Shown here: in pieces, positions 47,736-56,153 of the stretch
Numbering within the stretch: position 1 is the stretch's first letter
Layout: every line of letters starts with the position of its first letter
Origin: Sphingomonas sp. S2-65
GTDB taxonomy: Bacteria > Pseudomonadota > Alphaproteobacteria > Sphingomonadales > Sphingomonadaceae
Direction of reading: 5' to 3'
DNA length: 64,000 nucleotides
Assembly (NCBI RefSeq): GCF_021513175.1
Contig: NZ_CP090953.1
Span: 2,910,501 to 2,974,500 of the forward strand
The notes under the pieces: generated by a model
Database searches by the model: none
What the model was told of the DNA's origin: nothing
The model's input: only the letters and a program-made list of their open reading frames with translations
Made by a program: the position numbers and the translations under genes

Positions 47736-49334
47736 TCAGCCCCTGAACAGCCCGCCGAGCACCCCCCGCACCAGCCGTGCGCCGAGCGACTGCGAGCGCC
47801 GCCCGCGTCCGCCGAGGACCTCGCGGCCAAGCTCGTTGGCGACCTGGCGGCCGAGCGACGATCCCGCCGCCCTGGTGGCGGAGCGGGCCATGTCGTTCCA
47901 CGGCGATGTCTGCTGCGCCCGGCTGGTGGCGATGCGGCTACGCTCGGTTTCCTTGGCGATCCGGGCATTCTCCTTGTCGATCCGCGCCTGGGTCTTGAGC
48001 GTTTCCTCGTGCGTCTCGGCTTCCAGCGCGGCGGCCGCCGCTTCGTCGGCCTTCGCGCTGAGGATCTCCTCGGCGGACTCGCGGTCGATCGCGGTGTCAT
48101 AGCGGTCGCCCACGCCATCGGTATCGATGAGCACGCGGCGTTCCTCCGCCGACACCGGGCCGACGCGCGAGCCTGGTGCCCGGATCAGCGCCCGTTCGAC
48201 CGGGGCGGGTGATCCATCGGCCTGGAGAAGCGAGACCAAGGCCTCTCCAACCTTCAATTCGGTGATCGCCTGCGCGACGTCGAGCCGGGGGTTGGGCCGG
48301 AAGGTCTCGGCGGCGGCGCGCACCGCCTTGGCATCCTTGGGCGTGAAGGCGCGCAGCGCGTGCTGGATCCGGTTGCCGAGCTGGCCGGCGACATCCTCGG
48401 GAATATCGATCGGGTTCTGGGTGACGAAATAGACGCCGACGCCCTTGGAGCGGATCAGCCGCACGACCTGTTCGATCTTGTCGAGCAGCGCCTTGGGCGC
48501 GTCGTCGAACAGCAGGTGCGCCTCGTCGAAGAAGAACACCAGGGTCGGTTTGTCGGGGTCGCCGATCTCGGGCAGCGTCTCGAACAGCTCGGACAGCAGC
48601 CATAGCAGGAAGCTGGCATAGAGCCTGGGGGAGGCCATCAGCTTGTCGGCGGCTAGGACATTGACGATGCCGCGTCCGCTTTCGTCGGTGCGCAGGAACT
48701 CGGCGATGTCGAGCGCGGGTTCGCCGAAGAACTTGTCGCCACCCTGGGTGCGTAATTGCAGCAACTGGCGCTGGATCGCACCGACGCTCGCCTTGCCGAC
48801 ATTGCCGAACTGGGTGGAAAGCTCCGCCGAGCGCTCGGCGCAGTGAGCGAGCATCGCCTGGAGATCGTCCAGGTCGAGCAGGAGCAGCTCTTCCTGGTCG
48901 GCGACATGGAAGGCGATGGTCAGCACGCCTTCCTGAGTCTCGTTCAGGCCCATCAGCCGGGCGAGCAGCAGCGGCCCCATCTCGGAAACGGTGGTGCGCA
49001 CCGGATGGCCTTGCTCGCCGAACAGGTCCCAGAACTGCACCGGCGCGGCATCGTAGCGCCAATCGGCGTCGCCGATCTCGGCGGCGCGCGCGGCAAAGGC
49101 GGCGTGGGTCTTTGCGGTGGGGGAGCCGGTCATGCCCAGCCCGGCAAGGTCGCCCTTCACATCGGCGACGAACACCGGGACGCCTGCGGCGGAGAAACCC
49201 TCGGCCAGGCTTTGCAGGGTGACCGTCTTGCCGGTGCCAGTGGCACCCGCGATCAGCCCATGGCGGTTGGCGCGGTGGAGAAGAAGCGTCTGGCGCGCAC
49301 CGTCGGTGCTGGCGCCGATAAAGATGTCGGTCAT
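47736..49334 (-). CDS. HerA-like ATPase (DUF853 / YjgR type)
   Basis: A 532-residue RecA-fold/FtsK-HerA-type ATPase of the DUF853 family. Walker A is GATGTGKT (30-37), Walker B in TLVFFFDEAHLLFDD, and VYFVTQNPIDIPEDVAGQL is a family block. The C-terminal tail is charged and coiled-coil-like, ending in a Gly/Arg-rich segment (LGGRGRRSQSLGARLVRG). Start ATG at 49334. The physiological role of YjgR is not established; related HerA proteins act in DNA end processing. Runs upstream of the OPT gene on the same strand, 36 bp apart. Confidence 0.88.
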   Translation of the reverse strand: MTDIFIGASTDGARQTLLLHRANRHGLIAGATGTGKTVTLQSLAEGFSAAGVPVFVADVKGDLAGLGMTGSPTAKTHAAFAARAAEIGDADWRYDAAPVQFWDLFGEQGHPVRTTVSEMGPLLLARLMGLNETQEGVLTIAFHVADQEELLLLDLDDLQAMLAHCAERSAELSTQFGNVGKASVGAIQRQLLQLRTQGGDKFFGEPALDIAEFLRTDESGRGIVNVLAADKLMASPRLYASFLLWLLSELFETLPEIGDPDKPTLVFFFDEAHLLFDDAPKALLDKIEQVVRLIRSKGVGVYFVTQNPIDIPEDVAGQLGNRIQHALRAFTPKDAKAVRAAAETFRPNPRLDVAQAITELKVGEALVSLLQADGSPAPVERALIRAPGSRVGPVSAEERRVLIDTDGVGDRYDTAIDRESAEEILSAKADEAAAAALEAETHEETLKTQARIDKENARIAKETERSRIATSRAQQTSPWNDMARSATRAAGSSLGRQVANELGREVLGGRGRRSQSLGARLVRGVLGGLFRG

Positions 49335-49408
49335 TGCCACCCCATAGCAGGATGACGGGAGAATAGCGCGGGCGGCGGCCGGGTTACCAGCCGCCGCCGC
49401 ACATCGGA

Positions 49409-50938
49409 TCAGCGGCGCGGGTCGATATTGACGCCGACGAACGCCGAATTGCCGCGGATGTTGACATAGAGCAGCACCTGCGTCCGGCCTGCGGTGCGCG
49501 CTTCCTGCACTGCCCGGGTGATGTCGGCTGCCGATGCGACCGGGGTGGCGTTCACCCGGGTGATGACGGCGCCACGGCGCAGACCCTTGGTCGCTGCATC
49601 GCTGTTCGGATCGACGCTGAGCACCACGACGCCGCGAACGGACTGATCCAGTCCGAGCGAGCGGGCGATCTGCGGGGTCAGCGGCTGCACGGCGAGGCCA
49701 AGCGACGACGACGAGGACTGCGGCGCCTGCGGCCCGTTATCCTCGGCGTCGGGGTCGAAGCCAGGACCCGAGATCGCCGCCATTTCCTCTTCCGAAGGAC
49801 GCGTGCCGACGGTGGCGCTCAGCTGCTGGCGGCGACCGTCGCGCAGCACGTCCAGGTTGACGCGCGTGCCCGGCTTCTGGCGTGCGATCAGATAGGTCAG
49901 CGTCTGCTCCGGCGTGATTTCCTGGCCGTTCAGCGCCAGCACCACGTCCCCGGCGCGCAGACCAGCCCGCTCACCAGGCTGGCCAGGCTCGACCCGGCCG
50001 ACGATTTCGCCCTTGCCCTTGTTTACGCCAAGCGCGCCGGCGATGTCGTCGGTGACCGGCTGGATCTGGATCCCCAGATAGCCGCGGGTGACCGTCTCGC
50101 CCTTCATCAGCGTGTCGACGATGGGCTTGGCCTGCTCGGCGGGAATCGCGAAGCCGATGCCGACATTGCCGCCGGTGGGCGACAGGATCTGCGAGTTGAT
50201 GCCGATGACATTGCCCTGAAGGTCGAACATCGGGCCGCCCGAATTGCCCCGGTTGATCGAGGCATCGGTCTGGATGAAGCGGTCATACGGACCGACGCCG
50301 ACGCGGTTCACCGCCGAGACGATACCGGCCGACACCGTGCCCGACAGGCCGAACGGATTGCCGATCGCCACCACCCAGTCGCCGACGCGCGCCTGGCGCG
50401 AGTCGCCGAAGCGGACGAAGGGGAAGTTGCTGCCCTGGATCTTGAGGACCGCGAGGTCCGAAGCGACGTCCCGGCCGACCAGCTTGGCGGTGAATTCGCG
50501 CCGGTCGGGCAGCGTGACGGTGATCGATTCGACTGTCGCGCCCTGGGTGCCGGCCGAGACCACATGGTTGTTGGTGACGATGTAGCCGTCGTTGGAGATC
50601 AGAAAGCCCGAGCCGAGCGATTGTGCTTCCTGGGTGCGCGCGCCGCCGCCGCTGCCGCCGCGCGGGCCGCCGAAGAACTGCTCGAACGGCGTGCCCTGGA
50701 ACGGGTTCTGCTGCTGCGGCACGGTGATGCGCTGGGTGGTCGAGATGTTGACCACCGCGGGCTGAAGCCGCGCGACCAGATCGGCGAAGCTCATCGGCGC
50801 GCCGCCGCGCGGTGCGCTGGCCTGGATCGCACCCGGTTCGTTCTGCGCGGTCTGCGCGCCGGCCGGATGCTCGAGAGTCATGACGGCGGCGGCGCCGCTC
50901 AGTGCAAGGGCAGTGGTAATAGCGTATGCATAACGCAC
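49409..50938 (-). CDS. degP: DegP/HtrA-type periplasmic serine protease
   Basis: A 509-residue Do-family protease starting at GTG 50938. A signal/anchor (ITTALALSGAAAVM) precedes the trypsin-like domain with catalytic triad His125 (VTNNHVV), Asp161 (SDLAVLKI) and Ser233 (GNSGGPMF). Two PDZ domains follow, the first near YLGIQIQPVTDDI, and the second ends VNIDPRR. An Ala/Ser/Pro linker around residue 400 separates them. The frame continues upstream to 51193, but that part overlaps the 5' neighbour's sequence and carries no signal peptide. It acts in envelope protein quality control. It lies downstream of hflK and hflC. Confidence 0.92.
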   Translation of the reverse strand: MRYAYAITTALALSGAAAVMTLEHPAGAQTAQNEPGAIQASAPRGGAPMSFADLVARLQPAVVNISTTQRITVPQQQNPFQGTPFEQFFGGPRGGSGGGARTQEAQSLGSGFLISNDGYIVTNNHVVSAGTQGATVESITVTLPDRREFTAKLVGRDVASDLAVLKIQGSNFPFVRFGDSRQARVGDWVVAIGNPFGLSGTVSAGIVSAVNRVGVGPYDRFIQTDASINRGNSGGPMFDLQGNVIGINSQILSPTGGNVGIGFAIPAEQAKPIVDTLMKGETVTRGYLGIQIQPVTDDIAGALGVNKGKGEIVGRVEPGQPGERAGLRAGDVVLALNGQEITPEQTLTYLIARQKPGTRVNLDVLRDGRRQQLSATVGTRPSEEEMAAISGPGFDPDAEDNGPQAPQSSSSSLGLAVQPLTPQIARSLGLDQSVRGVVVLSVDPNSDAATKGLRRGAVITRVNATPVASAADITRAVQEARTAGRTQVLLYVNIRGNSAFVGVNIDPRR

Positions 50939-51032
50939 GTGCGGAAATCCTCTCAAAGGATGAAGAAGCGTTCGAAGCAGACTCTTGCGCCGGATTGCTG
51001 AACGGCGTTTGAATATGAACGAACGGAAAAGC

Positions 51033-51890
51033 TCATCGTTGCCCCATGAACTCACGTAGGTAGCTGTTCTGCGGGGACAAGATGATCTGGGTGTCGCCCT
51101 TGCCTTCGCCCTGCGCCAGGAACGTGTTCCGATAGGACTGCATGGCGCGGTAGAAGTCGTAGAAGGCGGGATCCTTGTTGAACGCCTGGGCATAGATCTG
51201 CGCGGCCTGTGCCTGGGCGGTGGCGCGGATGATCTGCGCTTCCTTCAGGCCTTGCGCCTTGATCGTCGCGGCCTCCTGCCGGCGTGAAGTCGCCATGCGT
51301 TCCAGCGCGCTGTTGAGCGGCGAACCGTCGGGAAGCTCGGTCTGCTTGATCCGGACGTCGACGATCTCGACGCCATATTGGCTTGCGAGCCGCTGGAGCG
51401 AGGCCTGGATGTTGTCCATCACTTCGCCACGCTCGGGGCTCAGCAGGATTTCGGAGCGGCGCGTGCCCAGTTCGTTGCGCAGCGACGAGCGCAGCAGCGG
51501 CTGGAGCTGGTCGCGTACCCGCTCCTCGCTGCCCACCGTCACCACCATGCGCAGCGGATCGACGACCCGGAAGCGGGCATAGGCGTCGATCTCGAGGCGG
51601 AGCTGGTCGGTCGAAAGTACCGGCTCGTTGGGTAGGTCGACATCGAGCACGCGCTTGTCGACCCACACGACGCGGTCGACGAACGGGATGCGGAAGAACG
51701 GCCCCGCCTGGGTGCGGCCGAACTGCTCGCCGGGACGATAGGCGTTGATGGTGCGAAGCGGCTGCTCGAGCCGCAACACGACGACCTGCTTGGTTTCGGG
51801 CACGATCGCGACGGTGCTCAGCACCACGAACACCGCGGCGAGCGCCAGGACCGCCAGCGCGATCGGGTTGCGCATCCAGGTCCGGTTCAC
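51033..51890 (-). CDS. hflC: Protease modulator HflC
   Basis: A 285-residue SPFH (stomatin/prohibitin) protein with one N-terminal transmembrane helix (IALAVLALAAVFVVLSTVAI). The SPFH core includes VVVLRLEQPLRTI, PFVDRVVWVDKRVLDVDLP and SYRNTFLAQGEGK near the end. With HflK it forms the ring that restrains FtsH. The GTG start at 51890 overlaps the hflK stop (GTGA), as is typical for the pair. Confidence 0.93.
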   Translation of the reverse strand: MNRTWMRNPIALAVLALAAVFVVLSTVAIVPETKQVVVLRLEQPLRTINAYRPGEQFGRTQAGPFFRIPFVDRVVWVDKRVLDVDLPNEPVLSTDQLRLEIDAYARFRVVDPLRMVVTVGSEERVRDQLQPLLRSSLRNELGTRRSEILLSPERGEVMDNIQASLQRLASQYGVEIVDVRIKQTELPDGSPLNSALERMATSRRQEAATIKAQGLKEAQIIRATAQAQAAQIYAQAFNKDPAFYDFYRAMQSYRNTFLAQGEGKGDTQIILSPQNSYLREFMGQR

Positions 51891-53011
51891 TTGGTCGCTC
51901 CTGCCTGGGGCTCGGCCTGTGGCGCCACCTGCTGCGCGTTGGCGCCGCCATTGCCGCGCATCGCCGGCAGCGGCAGGTACGGGGTCACGCCCGGCGCCTC
52001 GACGATCGTCTTGTTGGTACGCGCCAGAACCTGCTCCATCGTCTCGTAATACATCCGCCGCCGCGTCACTTCGGGCGCGAGCTTGTATTGTTCGTAGATC
52101 TTGTCGAACTCGGCCGCCTCGCCCTGTGCCCCGGCGATGATCTGCTGGGCATAGGCGTTGGCGTTGTTCTTGTTGGTCTGCGCCTCCTGCTGGGCGGCGG
52201 TGACCTGCTTGAAGTCCTCGTCGACTGCCTGGGGTGCCGCGGCCTTCTGGATCGCCACGCCCTGGATGCGGATGCCGGAATTGTACTCGTCCAGGATTTG
52301 CTGGATCATCACCTGGACCTGGCCCTCGATCCGCGCGCGGCCTTCGCCGATCGCGTCGTTCAGGCTGGTGGTGGCGATCACCGCGCGCATCGCGCTCTCG
52401 GCCGTCGCGCGCACCGTGTCGGTCGGCTTGGCGATCTGGAAGACGTAATCGGGTGCGCTGCGGATGTCCCAGCGTACCGAATAGGCCAGATCGACGATGT
52501 TCTGGTCGCCGGTCAGCATCAAATTCTCGCCGCCGGTCGGGAAGTTTTCGGTCCGGATGTTCGCGACGTCGACGATCTCGACCATCTGCAGCGGTGCCGG
52601 CAATGTCAGCCGCACGCCGGGGGTGAGCGTGCCGGCATAGCTGCCGAGCGACGTCACCACGCCGCGCTCGCGCGGGCCGATCGGATGAATGCTGGTATAG
52701 AGCACCCACACCGCCAGCAGCGCGCCGATCACCATCAGCCACAGCCGGCTGCCGCTCGGGATCCCGGGCAGGCTAGGCCCGCCGCCGCGCCGCGCGCGCT
52801 GCCACAGCTCGTCGAGCGACCCGCCGCCGCCCGGCTTGGGACGCCGTCCCTCGGGCGGAAAGGACCAGGGATTGCGCGGGCCGTTGCCGCCGCCGTTCCC
52901 GCCGTCGCCATTGCCCGAACCGCCGCCGCTTCCGCCGCTGCCCCAGGGGCCGCGGGGAGCCTCGTTCTTCAAAATGGCGGCAAGCGCGCGCCAGCGCAGT
53001 GAGTTCACCAT
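51887..53011 (-). CDS. hflK: FtsH protease activity modulator HflK
   Basis: A 374-residue SPFH protein. It opens with a low-complexity Gly/Pro/Asn stretch (GSGGSGGGSGNGDGG), then a transmembrane helix (LWLMVIGALLAVWVLYTSI), and the band-7 domain with IGPRERGVVTSLG, YSVRWDIRSAPDYVFQIA and IQGVAIQKAAAPQAV. Start ATG at 53011 (MVNSLRWRALA). It forms the HflKC complex with hflC and is divergent from mrp. No genes for hfq or hflX are adjacent. Confidence 0.94.
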   Translation of the reverse strand: MVNSLRWRALAAILKNEAPRGPWGSGGSGGGSGNGDGGNGGGNGPRNPWSFPPEGRRPKPGGGGSLDELWQRARRGGGPSLPGIPSGSRLWLMVIGALLAVWVLYTSIHPIGPRERGVVTSLGSYAGTLTPGVRLTLPAPLQMVEIVDVANIRTENFPTGGENLMLTGDQNIVDLAYSVRWDIRSAPDYVFQIAKPTDTVRATAESAMRAVIATTSLNDAIGEGRARIEGQVQVMIQQILDEYNSGIRIQGVAIQKAAAPQAVDEDFKQVTAAQQEAQTNKNNANAYAQQIIAGAQGEAAEFDKIYEQYKLAPEVTRRRMYYETMEQVLARTNKTIVEAPGVTPYLPLPAMRGNGGANAQQVAPQAEPQAGATK

Positions 53012-53082
53012 GGAGCCTTTATAAGTACCCGGCCACGGATTTACAGTGGCGTGACGCGATTGTGCGCTTATGTCCCCCTGCC

Positions 53083-54039
53083 ATGACCATCGCAGCAGAA
53101 ATCCAGGCGCTGCTCGCCCCAGTGGCGGCGGGCCGTGCAACCGCCCGCTTCGACGCCGGCCGCGCCGACATCGTCCTCGACGTCACCGGCCTCGCCCCCG
53201 CCACGCGCGAGGCGCTGGAAGCCGATGTCCGCGCCGCTGCCGCGTCGGTCGCGGGCGTCACCGAAGTGCGCGTGCTCCAGACCAGCGAGCGCCGCGTGCG
53301 CCGGCTGATCGCAGTCGCCAGCGGCAAGGGTGGGGTGGGCAAGTCCACCGTCGCCGCCAACCTCGCCATCGCGCTGGCCCGCCGGGGCCGCCGCGTCGGG
53401 CTGGTCGATGCGGACATCTACGGCCCGTCGCAGCCCAAATTGCTCTCGGTCGAAGGCATACGGCCCGAGGCGCGCGACAAGACGATGATCCCGATCCCCA
53501 CGCGCTTCGGCGTGCCGATGCTGTCGATGGGCGGCCTCGTCGCCGAAGGGCAGGCGGTCGCGTGGCGCGGGCCGATGGCCGGCAGTGCGCTGACCCAGAT
53601 GATCGACGCCGACTGGGGCGATGCCGAGATCCTGATCCTCGACCTGCCGCCCGGCACCGGCGACGTGCAGCTTACCATGATCCAGAAGCACAAGCCGGCC
53701 GGCGCGGTGATCGTCTCCACGCCCCAGGACCTGGCGCTGATCGATGCGACGCGCGCCATCGACTTGTTCACCAAGGTCGGCGTCCCGGTGATCGGGTTGA
53801 TCGAGAACATGTCGGGCTATGCCTGCCCGCATTGCGGCGAGGTCTCGCACCCGTTCGGCGAAGGGGGTGCCGAGCGCGCGGCGGCGAAGATGGACCTGCC
53901 CTTCCTCGGCCGCATCCCGCTGGAGATGGCGATCCGGACAGCCTCGGACACAGGGCAGCCGCCGGCGGCGGGGAACGGGCCGGAGGCGGAGACGTTCGCC
54001 GCTCTGGCGGCCAGGCTGGACGAATGGCTCGCCGCATAA
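53083..54039 (+). CDS. mrp: Mrp/ApbC-family iron-sulfur carrier ATPase
   Basis: A 318-residue P-loop protein of the Mrp/NBP35 type that binds and passes on Fe-S clusters. SGKGGVGKST (residues 80-89) is the deviant Walker A motif. The Fe-S binding pair CxxC is in ACPHCGEVSHPFG. An N-terminal DUF59-like domain (about 1-70, including VLDVTGLAPATREALEADV) is fused. ATG at 53083 (MTIAAEIQALL) is used over earlier in-frame ATGs. It is divergent from hflK and is followed by a CoA-binding gene with a 13-bp gap. Confidence 0.93.
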   Translation: MTIAAEIQALLAPVAAGRATARFDAGRADIVLDVTGLAPATREALEADVRAAAASVAGVTEVRVLQTSERRVRRLIAVASGKGGVGKSTVAANLAIALARRGRRVGLVDADIYGPSQPKLLSVEGIRPEARDKTMIPIPTRFGVPMLSMGGLVAEGQAVAWRGPMAGSALTQMIDADWGDAEILILDLPPGTGDVQLTMIQKHKPAGAVIVSTPQDLALIDATRAIDLFTKVGVPVIGLIENMSGYACPHCGEVSHPFGEGGAERAAAKMDLPFLGRIPLEMAIRTASDTGQPPAAGNGPEAETFAALAARLDEWLAA

Positions 54040-54052
54040 GGAGAGCCGAGCC

Positions 54053-54484
54053 ATGCCGTTGACCCGCGACGACGATATCCGCGCCCTGCTGGAGGAAACC
54101 CGCACCATCGCGATGATCGGCGCGTCCGACCGCCCCGACCGGCCGAGCTACGGCGTCATGGCGTACCTCCAGAGCCGCGGCTACCGCGTGATCCCGGTCA
54201 ATCCGCAGATCACCGGCGAGCATGTCCACGGCGAATTCGTCTTCCGCGAACTCAGCCAGATCGGCGAGCCGATCGACATGGTCGACATCTTCCGCCGCCC
54301 CCAGGCCGCCGGAGAGGCAGTGGACGAGGCGATCGCGGCCGGCGCCAAGTCGGTATGGCTTCAGATCGGCGTGATCAACGAAGAAGCAGCCGCCCGCGCC
54401 GAAGCTGCCGGGCTGAAAGTGGTGATGGACCGCTGCCCCAAGATCGACATTCCGCGGTTGGGCGTGGAGCGGGTGGGCGAATAA
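54053..54484 (+). CDS. CoA-binding domain protein (YccU type)
   Basis: A 143-residue Rossmann-like CoA-binding protein. TIAMIGASDRPDRPSYGVM carries the nucleotide loop, and SRGYRVIPVNPQITGEHVHG plus KSVWLQIGVINEEAAARA follow the family pattern. AAGGAGAG lies close upstream of the ATG at 54053. Second gene of the mrp unit. Function is undefined; related YccU proteins bind CoA. Confidence 0.88.
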   Translation: MPLTRDDDIRALLEETRTIAMIGASDRPDRPSYGVMAYLQSRGYRVIPVNPQITGEHVHGEFVFRELSQIGEPIDMVDIFRRPQAAGEAVDEAIAAGAKSVWLQIGVINEEAAARAEAAGLKVVMDRCPKIDIPRLGVERVGE

Positions 54485-54489
54485 TCCTC

Positions 54490-54620
54490 GTCACCCCGGG
54501 CTTGACCCGGGGTCCGCTCCCTCGTTGCCGGCAGAAGAAGCGGGATCCCGGCTCAAGGCCGGGATGACGAAGACCCTTCATCCAACCCCCTGTCACCCCG
54601 GGCTTGACCCGGGGTCCCGC
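54490..54620. repeat. Three palindromic REP-like units left of the GIY-YIG gene
   Basis: Unit 1 (54490-54517, one C shorter than the others), unit 2 (54540-54568, reverse orientation) and unit 3 (54592-54620). Units 1 and 3 begin GTCACCCCGGGCTTGACC and end in GGTCCGC or GGTCCCGC. Unit 2 begins GCGGGATCCCGG and ends CCGGGATGAC. They lie directly between the CoA-binding gene and the GIY-YIG gene, about 18 bp before the latter's start. Confidence 0.9.
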
Positions 54621-54638
54621 TTCTTCCTTCCTGTGCGG

Positions 54639-54932
54639 ATGGGCCACGGTGGCGGCTACGTTTACATCATGGCGGACCGCTACCGCGGGACGATGTACGT
54701 CGGCGTCACGTCCGATCTCGCCGCACGGGTGAACCAGCATCGCAACGGCGACGGCTCGGACTTCTGCAAGCGTTACGGATTGCACCGGCTGGTGTGGGCT
54801 GAGCACGCACCCGCGATTACCGACGCGATCTCGCACGAGAAACGGCTGAAGCGGTGGCAACGTGAGTGGAAGTTCGCGCTGATCGAGCGCGGCAATCCCG
54901 AATGGCGCGATCTCTTCGATACGCTAGTCTGA
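54639..54932 (+). CDS. GIY-YIG nuclease-domain protein
   Basis: A 97-residue single-domain GIY-YIG protein of the UvrC-like/YhbQ (UPF0213) type. GYVYI (6-10) and YVGV (20-23) form the two hallmark strands, Arg30 is in the helix DLAARVNQH, and Glu67 (AISHEKRLKRW) is the expected metal ligand. Start ATG at 54639 is chosen; the frame is open upstream but there encodes repeat-derived peptides such as CHPGLDPGSRF. It is enclosed by five copies of the palindromic unit, three before and two after. Confidence 0.88.
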   Translation: MGHGGGYVYIMADRYRGTMYVGVTSDLAARVNQHRNGDGSDFCKRYGLHRLVWAEHAPAITDAISHEKRLKRWQREWKFALIERGNPEWRDLFDTLV

Positions 54933-54943
54933 ACCCGAAGAAA

Positions 54944-55036
54944 GCGGGACCCCGGGTCAAGCCCGGGGTGACAGAGGATGCAGAGCCCCTCCATCCCCCC
55001 AAACCTCGTCACCCCGGGCTCGACTCGGGGTCCCGC
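54944..55036. repeat. Two palindromic REP-like units right of the GIY-YIG gene
   Basis: One reverse unit (54944-54972, GCGGGACCCCGG to GGGGTGAC) 11 bp after the GIY-YIG stop, and one forward unit (55008-55036, GTCACCCCGGGCTCGACTC to GGGGTCCCGC). The second ends one base before the stop codon of the minus-strand kynU gene. Confidence 0.9.
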
Positions 55037-55037
55037 T

Positions 55038-56153
55038 TCACGCCAGCCCCTCCATCGCCTCCACCAGCCGCTCGACATCGCGCGCATCCTGGTACAGCCC
55101 GAAGCCGATCCGCAGCACGTCGCCACGCACGTCGACGATCACGTCCTGCGCATCCAGCGCGTCTTTCCACGCCGCCGCGCGCGGCGCGCGCAGCGCCACG
55201 AAGCGTGCCGGCGATCCCGGGTTCAACAGCTCCGCCTCGACCGGCAACGCCGCCAGCAACCGCGCACGCAGATCGTCGGTATGCGCGCTGATCGCCGCAG
55301 TGGTCAGCCCTTCGTGCGCCAGCATGTCGCGCACCGCCACGAAGCGGTAGATGCCCGAGGGATCGAACGTCGCCCCCAGGAAGCGCCGCGCGTCGGGTGC
55401 ATAGCCCACCTGCCCGGGCGGCAGCGCCAGGTCGTCGAACTCGGCATACCAGCCGGTGATCTCCGGCCGCGGCCCGAAGCCCGGCGGCGCGTGCATAAAG
55501 GCGCAGCCCTCGCCCGCCATCGCGTATTTGTACCCGCCGGCCATGTAGAACACGCTATCGGCCACCGCCGACAGGTCGGTCGGCACCGCCATGAAGCCGT
55601 GATAGCCGTCAATCACCACCCAAGGACCCTCGGGCCGGGCGAGCGCCGCCAGCGCTTCGATGTCCTCGAACACCCGCCCGGTGCCGAACTGGACATGGCT
55701 GGCGAAGATCAGGTCGTGCTTGCCGCGGCTCGCACGCTCGGCCAGCTGCGCCATCGGCACCCGCTCGACCCTCGCCGCGCCGCTCTCTTCCCAGCGTTCG
55801 CTCTGACGGCGGAAGCTGTGGAACTCGCCGTCGCTCGCCAGGATGCGTAGCGGCCGGCGGGGCAAAGCGGAGGCAATGCGCAACAGCAATGCATGCGTGT
55901 TCGGCGCGAACACCACGGTGTCGGGCGAGGGCAGGTTCAGCTCGGCGGCGACATGGTCCTGCGCGCCGGGCCAGATCTCGTCCATCACTCGCCCCCATTT
56001 GCGGTCGGCAAGCCGGGCGGCGTCCTCCCAGGCGGCAAGCTGGCCAAGATAGGACGCGTCGGGCCACAGATGATGGCTGTGCGCGGCGAAGTGGGTGCGG
56101 TCGGGCGCGGCGGCGATCGCGCGTTGGAACAGGTGCTTGTAGCTGGCGCTCAC
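55038..56153 (-). CDS. kynU: Kynureninase-like aminotransferase class V protein
   Basis: A 371-residue PLP enzyme. It begins, from GTG 56153, with VSASYKHLFQRAIAAAPDR and THFAAHSHHLWPDAS, and the Lys-bearing segment is in YMAGGYKYAMAGEGCAFM. FASHVQFGTGRVFEDIEAL and VVIDGYHGFMAVPTDLS are family blocks. Kynureninase is the best reading because the start overlaps the stop of a tryptophan dioxygenase gene (GTGA at 56150-56153), but the protein is shorter than classical kynureninases (about 410-420) and may be a diverged relative. It ends at a palindromic repeat. Confidence 0.75.
   Translation of the reverse strand: MSASYKHLFQRAIAAAPDRTHFAAHSHHLWPDASYLGQLAAWEDAARLADRKWGRVMDEIWPGAQDHVAAELNLPSPDTVVFAPNTHALLLRIASALPRRPLRILASDGEFHSFRRQSERWEESGAARVERVPMAQLAERASRGKHDLIFASHVQFGTGRVFEDIEALAALARPEGPWVVIDGYHGFMAVPTDLSAVADSVFYMAGGYKYAMAGEGCAFMHAPPGFGPRPEITGWYAEFDDLALPPGQVGYAPDARRFLGATFDPSGIYRFVAVRDMLAHEGLTTAAISAHTDDLRARLLAALPVEAELLNPGSPARFVALRAPRAAAWKDALDAQDVIVDVRGDVLRIGFGLYQDARDVERLVEAMEGLA

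Noticed and set aside
50939..51193. N-terminal extension of the degP frame up to 51193
   Set aside because: It lies over the end of hflC, has no signal peptide, and is Arg-rich. The GTG at 50938 is followed by a proper signal/anchor.
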